Translations under genes and position numbers: made by a program
Shown here: positions 1 to 6,328 of the stretch, one piece after another
Layout: each line of letters opens with the position of its first letter
Numbering within the stretch: the stretch's first letter is position 1
The notes under the pieces: model-generated
Databases searched by the model: none
What the model was told of the DNA's origin: nothing
Seen by the model: only the letters and a program-made list of their open reading frames with translations
Origin: Clostridia bacterium
GTDB lineage: Bacteria; Bacillota; Clostridia; Oscillospirales; Ruminococcaceae
DNA length: 21,775 nucleotides
Direction of reading: 5' to 3'
NCBI GenBank assembly: GCA_021152595.1
Contig: JAGKVC010000038.1
Location: 1-21,775, forward strand

Positions 1-847
1 CTGCGACACGGCGCGCCAGCGGCGGCGGTGTCAGCTCAAGAAAGCGCTTCAGGAACGGCTCAACGCCGAAGTTCGTCAGTGCAGATCCGAAGAACACCGG
101 CGAAAGCTCACCGGAATGAATCGCCTCCAGATTGAAGTCCTCGGAAGCGCCGTCGAGCAGTTCGATATCCTCTGCAAGCTGTGCATGGTTATCCTTGCCG
201 ATCAGCGCAGCCAGTGCCGGATCATCCGGCGTGACCTCGGTCTGCGAGACCGTATGCATGCCGCCCGTTCCCTCAAAGGAGAGAATATGGCGCGTTTCCA
301 GATCAAAGACACCGCGGAAATCCTTGCCGCAGCCGATCGGCCAGTTGACAGCATAGGTCTTGATGCCAAGCTCACGCTCGATCTCCTCAAGCAGATCAAA
401 CGGATTCTGCGCCTCGCGGTCCATTTTATTGACAAACGTGAAAATCGGGATATGGCGCATCACGCAGACATGGAACAGCTTGCGCGTCTGCGGCTCAACG
501 CCCTTTGCAGCGTCGATAACCATGATTGCGGCATCGGCTGCCATGAGCGTGCGGTAGGTATCCTCGGAAAAGTCCTGATGTCCGGGCGTATCGAGGATAT
601 TGATGCAGCATCCGTCATACTCAAACTGCATGACCGAAGATGTGACCGAGATACCGCGCTGCTTTTCAATCTCCATCCAGTCCGAGACGGCATGGCGCGC
701 GTTCTTCTTTCCCTTGACAGCACCCGCCATTGCAATCGCACCGCCGTAGAGCAGCAGCTTCTCAGTGAGTGTTGTTTTACCGGCGTCCGGATGTGAAATG
801 ATCGCAAAGGTTCTGCGGCGCCGGATTTCTTCTTCCATAGTAGGCAA
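1..847 (-). CDS. prfC: Peptide chain release factor 3 (partial, C-terminal part beyond the left edge)
   Basis: RF3 is a translational GTPase that removes RF1/RF2 from the ribosome after peptide release. The visible 282 codons hold the G domain: RTFAIISHPDAGKTT (G1 P-loop), the RGIS switch I threonine-region equivalent, DTPGHQDFSEDTYRTL (G3) and NKMDREAQNP (G4), followed by the start of domain 2 (SPVFFGSALTNFGVEPFL). These match the RF3 branch rather than EF-G or EF-Tu. The gene runs off the window at base 1. Start choice: the first ATG is at 838, but the GGAGG site lies 17 nt from it. An in-frame TTG at 847 is 8 nt from the same GGAGG and is preferred, adding three residues. A sigma-A promoter lies just upstream. 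Family assignment is secure; the start is less so. Confidence 0.93.
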   Translation of the reverse strand, partial: MPTMEEEIRRRRTFAIISHPDAGKTTLTEKLLLYGGAIAMAGAVKGKKNARHAVSDWMEIEKQRGISVTSSVMQFEYDGCCINILDTPGHQDFSEDTYRTLMAADAAIMVIDAAKGVEPQTRKLFHVCVMRHIPIFTFVNKMDREAQNPFDLLEEIERELGIKTYAVNWPIGCGKDFRGVFDLETRHILSFEGTGGMHTVSQTEVTPDDPALAALIGKDNHAQLAEDIELLDGASEDFNLEAIHSGELSPVFFGSALTNFGVEPFLKRFLELTPPPLARRVA

Positions 848-898
848 GCTGAATTCCTCCGTTCAGTGAAATCAAAGCCAGATTTGCATAACTATATT

Positions 899-927
899 AT
901 TATAGCACATTCTCCTGTAAAATGCAA
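899..927 (-). promoter_or_regulatory. Sigma-A promoter of prfC
   Basis: Reading the minus strand, TTGCAT (922-927), a 17-bp spacer and TATAAT (899-904). The predicted transcript starts near 892, giving a short leader of about 45 nt before prfC. Confidence 0.75.
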
Positions 928-935
928 GTAATTTG

Positions 936-971
936 CGCAAAAAAGAAAGCCCGTATCTGCATACGGGCTTT
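936..971 (-). terminator. Intrinsic terminator of the asnB-like / DUF6472 operon
   Basis: A perfect 11-bp stem (946-956 with 961-971; AAAGCCCGTAT and its complement) with a 4-nt loop, followed on the minus strand by a U-rich tract (CTTTTTT, 939-945). It sits directly after the stop codon of the small Cys-rich gene. Confidence 0.9.
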
Positions 972-974
972 GGT

Positions 975-1145
975 TTACTGTTTCCGCGCGATGCGGTACT
1001 CATCACCGTCGCGGTAGTAGGGACAGTGTGCATGCGAATCCTGCATAAAGCGCGCATATTCGTCCTCATCGAGATTCATCTCGCAGACATAGCACTCCCA
1101 GTCTTCGTCATAGGTGTTGTAGGCACACGTATCACATTCGTTCAT
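975..1145 (-). CDS. Small Cys-rich protein, DUF6472-like, 56 aa
   Basis: A 56-residue acidic protein beginning MNECDTCAYNTYDEDWECYV and ending in RIARKQ. It has two CxxC pairs (C4/C7 and C18/C21) plus C41 next to two histidines, a pattern suggesting a small zinc- or iron-binding knuckle. It resembles the uncharacterised family DUF6472 known from Clostridia; the function is unknown. The ATG at 1145 is preceded by a purine-rich GGGGGGAAAG site. The gene starts 23 nt after the stop of the upstream asnB-like gene and ends at a strong terminator, so the two are almost certainly co-transcribed. A protein this short is easily missed by automatic calling, but the ribosome site, the conserved-looking Cys spacing and the terminator placement support it. 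Confidence 0.82.
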   Translation of the reverse strand: MNECDTCAYNTYDEDWECYVCEMNLDEDEYARFMQDSHAHCPYYRDGDEYRIARKQ

Positions 1146-1168
1146 TTGCTTTCCCCCGCTCCGAATGG

Positions 1169-2707
1169 TCAGCGCTTGACAAAATACTCCTCATACCAGA
1201 CAAGGAACGTATAGATCGTCCAGATCTTGCGCCAGAGATCGGAGTTGCCGCCGACATACTCATCGTAAATCGCCTTGATCTCCTCCGGCTTGAAGAACTT
1301 TGCACAGAGATCGCTTGTGAGCAGTCTGCGCACATCGCCGTTATAATTCTCATCTGCGAGCCACAGACGGATCGGCACAATGAAGCCGAGCTTCTTGCGG
1401 AACGCAATCTCCTCCGGCAGAACCTTTGCGGCAGCCGTGCGGAATGCGACCTTGTTCTGCTCCTCGTTGACCTTATATTTTGAGGGCATCCGGGACGCAA
1501 TATCAAAGATACGGCGGTCGGTCAGCGGCATGCGGATCTCCAGTCCGGCTGCGGTGCTCATCTTATCAACATTGAGATAGATATCGCCCTCGAGCCAGAT
1601 CTGGATATCAACATCGGACATCTTGGTCAGCGGATCGAGTCCCTCGGTCTCCTCATAGATCTGCTGCACCAGCTTGATCGGCAGCACTTCCGGATCGTAA
1701 TGCTGCAAAATGCGCTCCTTTTCATCCTCCTTCATGATGTTGGTATTGCCGACATAGAAGGTCTTGAGATTATCGCCGTAGCGCTCTGCATTGCGGTACA
1801 TATTGTAGCCGCCGAAAAATTCATCTGCACCCTCACCGGAATAGCAGAGCTTCGTATGCTCCGCCGTTGCAAGGCAGCCCAGCGTAAACACGATCGCAGA
1901 GGCATCACCGAGCGGCTGCTCCATATTGTACATCACATAAGGTACAATGTCAAAATACTGCTGCGGCGTGATTTTTGCGACAGAATGCTCAACACCGAGC
2001 AGCTCCGCGGTCTTTGCAGCGATCCGCGATTCATCGAAGCGCTCCTCATCATAGCCGCAGGAATCCGCACGCTTTGCATCGGACATCGCCAGCACATACG
2101 AGGAATCCACACCGCCAGAGAGGAACGATTCCGCGGTCTCATCCGCCGTCTTGACCTCCTGCATCATATGCTGAAGCGTCGCGTGGATCTCATCGGCATA
2201 TTCGTCAAGCGATTTGCTCTCGTCCGGATGAAATTCAGGTTTCCAGTAGCGCGTTACAGAGAGCTTTCCGCCCTGAAATTCCAGCAGACAACCCGGCATC
2301 AGCTTTTTCAGTCCCTTGAAGAAGGTATCCTCACCGGCGACATAGGTCAGCGTCAGATAGATCTGGAGCATGCTTTCGTTCAGCTCCTTCACAAAGCCAT
2401 CCTGCGAAATGATATCGCGGATCATTGTGCCGTAAAGCAGTCTGCCGTCTGCGGTCTGATAATAATAGAACGGCTTTGTGCCGAACTGGTCACGGACACA
2501 GATCAGCTTCTCCGCTTCCGTATCATACAGCGCAAAGGCAAACATGCCGTAGAGATGATCGGGCAGCGCATTGCCCCATGTCTCATAGCCCTTTATAAGA
2601 ATTGCCTGCTCCCGCGCTTCACGGGACAGCGATTTGTCAAGGGAAAGCTCCGTGCAGAGCGCTTCCCAGTTGCGGATATGTCCGCGATAGGTTTTCAGTT
2701 GAATCAT
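1169..2707 (-). CDS. asnB: Asparagine-synthetase-like protein with N-terminally truncated glutaminase domain
   Basis: AsnB converts aspartate to asparagine using ATP and ammonia, normally released from glutamine by an N-terminal class II glutaminase domain. The 512-residue product has the synthetase domain: PP-loop SGGVDSS at 197-203, then YSGEGADEFFGGYNMYR and later LEIRMPLTDRR. Its N-terminus aligns only with the later half of the glutaminase domain (YGMFAFALYD, then VRDQFGTKPFYYY). The usual MCGI start carrying nucleophile Cys2, and the RGPD segment, are missing. An upstream in-frame extension to 2824 does not restore them and would lie across the promoter at 2775-2803. ATG 2707 has GGAG 7 nt upstream. 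Expected outcome (inference): an ammonia-dependent enzyme, or one fed by a separate amidotransferase; another amide-forming reaction is also possible. Confidence 0.85.
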   Translation of the reverse strand: MIQLKTYRGHIRNWEALCTELSLDKSLSREAREQAILIKGYETWGNALPDHLYGMFAFALYDTEAEKLICVRDQFGTKPFYYYQTADGRLLYGTMIRDIISQDGFVKELNESMLQIYLTLTYVAGEDTFFKGLKKLMPGCLLEFQGGKLSVTRYWKPEFHPDESKSLDEYADEIHATLQHMMQEVKTADETAESFLSGGVDSSYVLAMSDAKRADSCGYDEERFDESRIAAKTAELLGVEHSVAKITPQQYFDIVPYVMYNMEQPLGDASAIVFTLGCLATAEHTKLCYSGEGADEFFGGYNMYRNAERYGDNLKTFYVGNTNIMKEDEKERILQHYDPEVLPIKLVQQIYEETEGLDPLTKMSDVDIQIWLEGDIYLNVDKMSTAAGLEIRMPLTDRRIFDIASRMPSKYKVNEEQNKVAFRTAAAKVLPEEIAFRKKLGFIVPIRLWLADENYNGDVRRLLTSDLCAKFFKPEEIKAIYDEYVGGNSDLWRKIWTIYTFLVWYEEYFVKR

Positions 2708-2774
2708 TGCGATACTCCGTTCCGTGCGGATGCCTGTCAATGCCGCACTGATAATATCTATGCTGTACGCTCCT

Positions 2775-2803
2775 ATTATATCACACCGCCGCAAAAATTG
2801 CAA
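2775..2803 (-). promoter_or_regulatory. Sigma-A promoter of the asnB-like operon
   Basis: On the minus strand TTGCAA (2798-2803), 17-bp spacer, TATAAT (2775-2780). Transcription should begin near 2768, about 60 nt before the ATG at 2707. This excludes a longer N-terminus for the asnB-like protein. Confidence 0.85.
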
Positions 2804-2858
2804 TGGCTTTCTGTATGATCGCATAGCCTACAAAATCACAGTATTTTGCTTTTTCCCA

Positions 2859-2887
2859 TTGCACTTTTCGGAATAATGTGATATAAT
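2859..2887 (+). promoter_or_regulatory. Sigma-A promoter of the cysteine-synthase-like gene
   Basis: TTGCAC (2859-2864), 17-bp spacer, TATAAT (2882-2887). It is back-to-back with the asnB-like promoter, about 55 bp between the two -35 boxes, so one bound regulator could affect both. Confidence 0.85.
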
Positions 2888-2923
2888 AAGGCTGTTACTG
2901 TATTATTAGAAACGGAGCGTACC

Positions 2924-3862
2924 ATGATCTATCAAAATATTCTTGAAGCAATGGGACATACACCCATGATCCGACTCAATCGGATGGTCAAACCCGGCAG
3001 CGCACAGATTCTTGTCAAATTCGAGGGACTCAATGTCGGCGGCTCGATCAAAACCCGTACCGCCTATAACATGATCCTGAAAGCGGAAAAGGAAGGCAGA
3101 ATCAAGCCGGATACGATCATCGTGGAGCCGACCAGCGGCAATCAGGGCATCGGACTCGCACTCGTCGGTGCGGTCAGAGGCTATCAGACTGTCATCATCA
3201 TGCCGGATTCCGTCAGTGAGGAACGCCGCAAGCTCGTCGAACATTACGGCGCGCGCGTCATTCTGATCCATGACGACGGTGATATCGGCAAATGCATTCA
3301 GATGTGCCTGGATACCGCGCTCGAAATGCAGGCAAATGATCCGCGCGTCTTTGTGCCGCAGCAGTTCGAGAATCCGAACAACACCGCAGCACATAAATAT
3401 TACACGGCGCTGGAAATTCTGGAACAGACCGCCTGCCCGATCGACGGCTTCTGCTCCGGCATCGGCACCGGCGGAACAATCACCGGCATCGGCGAAACAC
3501 TCAAATCCCAGAATCCGGATATGGAAATCTGGGCGGTGGAACCGGAGCATGCTGCAATCCTTGCAGGCGGCACCGTCGGTACACATCTGCAAATGGGCAT
3601 CGGCGACGGCATCATCCCGACGATCCTCAACCGACAGATTTACGATCACATCCATATCGTCACCGATGAGGATGCAATCAAAACCGCACAGCAGCTCGCC
3701 TCTATGGAGGGTATTATGTGCGGCATCTCGAGCGGCACGAATGTCGCGGCAGCGCTCAAGCTCGCGGAAAAGCTCGGTGAAGGCAAAACCGTCGTCACAA
3801 TTCTGCCCGATACGGCAGAACGCTATTTCTCGACGCCGCTGTTTGATCACAGCGCGAGCTAA
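2924..3862 (+). CDS. cysK: PLP-dependent cysteine synthase family protein
   Basis: A 312-residue fold-type II PLP enzyme. Family members make cysteine from O-acetylserine and sulfide by beta-replacement in the cytosol. Visible motifs: the PLP lysine K43 in GGSIKTRTA, the substrate loop TSGNQGIGL from T70, and the phosphate-binding GTGGT at 181-185. Length is normal for CysK. Two motifs differ from the textbook forms: K-T-R instead of K-D-R after the lysine, and TSGNQG instead of TSGNTG. This suggests a separate clade that could use another acceptor or catalyse cysteine desulfhydration or lanthionine-type exchange. ATG 2924 follows GGAG by 7 nt. It is a single-gene unit with its own promoter and terminator, divergent from the asnB-like gene. 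Family is firm; exact substrate is not. Confidence 0.85.
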   Translation: MIYQNILEAMGHTPMIRLNRMVKPGSAQILVKFEGLNVGGSIKTRTAYNMILKAEKEGRIKPDTIIVEPTSGNQGIGLALVGAVRGYQTVIIMPDSVSEERRKLVEHYGARVILIHDDGDIGKCIQMCLDTALEMQANDPRVFVPQQFENPNNTAAHKYYTALEILEQTACPIDGFCSGIGTGGTITGIGETLKSQNPDMEIWAVEPEHAAILAGGTVGTHLQMGIGDGIIPTILNRQIYDHIHIVTDEDAIKTAQQLASMEGIMCGISSGTNVAAALKLAEKLGEGKTVVTILPDTAERYFSTPLFDHSAS

Positions 3863-3876
3863 TCCCCCGAAACAAA

Positions 3877-3918
3877 ACCGGCAGCAGTCTGATTCGCATG
3901 ACTGCTGCCGGTTTTTTT
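3877..3918. terminator. Bidirectional intrinsic terminator
   Basis: A perfect 13-bp GC-rich stem (3877-3889 with 3900-3912) around a 10-nt loop, followed on the plus strand by TTTTTT (3913-3918). On the minus strand it is followed by a weaker TTTTGTTT. It lies between convergent genes and can serve both. Confidence 0.92.
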
Positions 3919-3919
3919 A

Positions 3920-6109
3920 TTACAGGATTCTGCGGTACTGACCGGGTGTCAGTCCGGTAATTTTCTGGAACTGACGCAGGAAGTAATTGCAGTCCTCATA
4001 GCCGCACTGCTCTGAAATGCTTGCGATGCTCTGTACGGTTGTTGTCAGCAGATAGATCGCACAGAGAATGCGCGCGCGGATCACATCCTGATGGAAGCTG
4101 ATGCCGAACATTTCCTTGTAGATCTGGCGGAAATATCCCGTACTGAACGTATATTTGCGGCAAATGCTGTCCGCCGAGCTGATCACCATATTATAGATAT
4201 GATTCCGGACAGAGAACAGCGTATCTGCGTGCGGCTGGAGCTTCTGATCCGCCAGCTTCCCCGTCGCATCTTCGAGACTGGTTTGCAGCCTGCTGATATT
4301 TTCTGCTGCAGAAAGCTCCGGTGAAAACTGCATGCGCTCAACAAGGATACTCTCCATGCCGACATTCTCGCAGACGCCTGTATGATGCAGCAGCACCGCA
4401 ATCAGCTTATCCTCCATGCGGGCACACTGCTCCTCATTGGTGCATGTGAATCCGGCACAGACAAATGTCTGCACACTTGTCCGCGCACAAAGCGCATTCT
4501 CAAAATTCAGGAGCCGGAGTGCCTCCGCAGTCTTCTGAATCAACGAGCTTTGCTCCGCCTGCGCCTCCGGACTGATATCACTGCGCAGCGCACCGACACG
4601 CACCGCAAGTGCAAAGACCGGCGAAGCGTCTGTTTCAATCCGCGCACCCAGCACGGATTCCAGTCCGCGCTGATTATAGAGACCTGTCAGCGAATCATGC
4701 TGCTCGGAAAGATTCTGGCATTGCAGCAGATACCGGATATCATTCTTCATGCAGAGGAATGTCAGTCCGATCGTAATGGACTTCATCCAGTTGCGGAAGA
4801 TATCGTCATATGTATCCGCCTGATGATATTCCAGCACAAAATAGCCGAAGAAATGCCGTTCAAAGAACATCGGCAGATAGTAATGCACGGCAGTATCCGG
4901 CGCATTCTGATAGAGCGTATGGAAATCAAACCGCGAGCAGACAACCGCCGGTTCATGCATATGCCACGGCATGACGCTCCGGCAGCTCATCAGTTCGCTC
5001 GGGGTATCCGCGCCGGTATCATACCAGTTATCACACAGGCAGAGATACATATTCTGCACCGAGCGCACCCAGTAATGCCGCTCACTCATGACACGGATCA
5101 ATTCATCGAGCGTGCTGCAAAGCGTGAGCTGCTGTTCCATTGTGCCGAGAACATTCCATTTTTCAAACTGCTGCTTCTCGCGCAGATTTTCCAGTTCGGC
5201 GTGCATCTGCTCATGCATGATGCCGCAGGGACATGTCTCGCCGCAGATCAGCGTACCCTTAGGCGGATAAAACGCTGGCGGCTCCTCTCCATGCGCGATT
5301 GCATAGATGATCCGGACAGCATCCACGCCCAGTTCACGGCGTCCGCGCTGATAGGTCGTCAGGATCGGCGAGTGGAAAATGCGCTCATGAATGAACTCGT
5401 AGCCGATCACCGTGACATCATCGGGAACACTGACACCGTTTTCCAGAAATGTGTCCAGCAAGCCATATGCCATATAGTCATTTGCACAGATGATCGCATC
5501 CGGCAGTTCCAGCTCACCGCTGATATACCGCTTGGCAAGCGCAACGCCGGAGGGCATCCAGAAATCACCCCAGTATACGCGCGATGCCTCAAATGTGATG
5601 CCGTGCTGTTCGAGAGACTTGCGATATCCGGTCACGCGCTGGATCGCAGCCTCATTGCCCTCGAATCCGGTCAGAATGTCGATTTTCTGAAAGCCGTGAT
5701 CCTCGATCAGATGTGTCGTGATGCACTCCATATCCAGCGAATCATTTGCGTTGATAAACCGGACATTCGGGAATGAAAGCGACGGAATGTAGATGCCGAT
5801 GATTACAACCGGAATATCCTGCCGCTTTTCGAGCAGATCACGCACCTTGTCGCGCAGATGCTCATTGGTAAACGACTCTGCTATCATGATCAGACCGCAG
5901 AGTTCCTGAGAAAACATCAGCTCATATATATTGTTTTCTAGGTCAAGTGACTGGTCGTATTCATAAGAATTGTAAATATTGGAAAAAACAACGATTCTCT
6001 GTCTGAGCTCCTGTCCCTCAGCAATGACACCTTTCATGATCTGGCGCTGTTCGATGCTGTTGACTTCAGCAGCGATGACGCCAATATAGCGTTTCTCAGT
6101 CATGCTCAT
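3920..6109 (-). CDS. AraC-family regulator with LacI-type sugar-sensor and degenerate GGDEF domains
   Basis: A 729-residue cytosolic transcription factor. Residues 7 to about 290 form a LacI/periplasmic-binding-type sensor (RYIGVIAAEVNS at the start; DAIICANDYMAYGLLD and PDDVTVIGYE are typical LacI-sensor strings). There is no LacI helix-turn-helix. A short Cys cluster (CGETCPCG) follows, then a middle region, then a GGDEF-like domain opening with DSLTGLYNQRGL at 472. Its GGEEF signature is absent, so diguanylate cyclase activity is unlikely. The last 100 residues are an AraC/XylS DNA-binding domain with two helix-turn-helices, ending GYEDCNYFLRQFQKITGLTP. ATG 6109 has GGGGAG 5 nt upstream. 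Position next to xylan enzymes and resemblance to XylR (sugar sensor plus AraC domain) suggest control of that locus by a xylan-derived sugar; this is inference. Confidence 0.9.
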   Translation of the reverse strand: MSMTEKRYIGVIAAEVNSIEQRQIMKGVIAEGQELRQRIVVFSNIYNSYEYDQSLDLENNIYELMFSQELCGLIMIAESFTNEHLRDKVRDLLEKRQDIPVVIIGIYIPSLSFPNVRFINANDSLDMECITTHLIEDHGFQKIDILTGFEGNEAAIQRVTGYRKSLEQHGITFEASRVYWGDFWMPSGVALAKRYISGELELPDAIICANDYMAYGLLDTFLENGVSVPDDVTVIGYEFIHERIFHSPILTTYQRGRRELGVDAVRIIYAIAHGEEPPAFYPPKGTLICGETCPCGIMHEQMHAELENLREKQQFEKWNVLGTMEQQLTLCSTLDELIRVMSERHYWVRSVQNMYLCLCDNWYDTGADTPSELMSCRSVMPWHMHEPAVVCSRFDFHTLYQNAPDTAVHYYLPMFFERHFFGYFVLEYHQADTYDDIFRNWMKSITIGLTFLCMKNDIRYLLQCQNLSEQHDSLTGLYNQRGLESVLGARIETDASPVFALAVRVGALRSDISPEAQAEQSSLIQKTAEALRLLNFENALCARTSVQTFVCAGFTCTNEEQCARMEDKLIAVLLHHTGVCENVGMESILVERMQFSPELSAAENISRLQTSLEDATGKLADQKLQPHADTLFSVRNHIYNMVISSADSICRKYTFSTGYFRQIYKEMFGISFHQDVIRARILCAIYLLTTTVQSIASISEQCGYEDCNYFLRQFQKITGLTPGQYRRIL

Positions 6110-6137
6110 GGGAACTCCCCCCTTATTTTCTGATTCT

Positions 6138-6166
6138 ATTATAAGACAGTTTCCGCAATTTGTCAA
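6138..6166 (-). promoter_or_regulatory. Perfect consensus sigma-A promoter of the AraC-type regulator
   Basis: On the minus strand TTGACA (6161-6166), 17-bp spacer, TATAAT (6138-6143), both boxes fully consensus. Start of transcription near 6131, giving a leader of only about 22 nt. Confidence 0.92.
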
Positions 6167-6218
6167 GTGAAAAATCATCATTTCGTCAATAAAATATTCA
6201 TTTTTTACACATTGCCGC

Positions 6219-6252
6219 AAAAAAGCCGCGTACAGCATGCTGCTGCACGCGG
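6219..6252 (-). terminator. Intrinsic terminator of the GH43-CBM22-dockerin gene
   Basis: A 12-bp stem with one G-U pair (6241-6252 with 6226-6237), a 3-nt loop, and a CTTTTTT run on the minus strand (6219-6225). It lies about 75 nt after the GH43 stop and separates it from the downstream regulator promoter. Confidence 0.9.
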
Positions 6253-6328
6253 TGTATCGTCAAATCAATTTAAAAAATCATTCAGAGAGGGTTTCAATTC
6301 AAGATCGGAAAAGCATGCGCTGAAAGGC

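Noticed and set aside
2708..2824. 39-codon N-terminal extension of the asnB-like protein
   Set aside because: It spans the -10 box and start of transcription, and contains no MCGI-type catalytic start.
2906..3850. 314-codon open frame antisense to the cysteine-synthase-like gene
   Set aside because: Shadow of a well-supported gene; no start signal.
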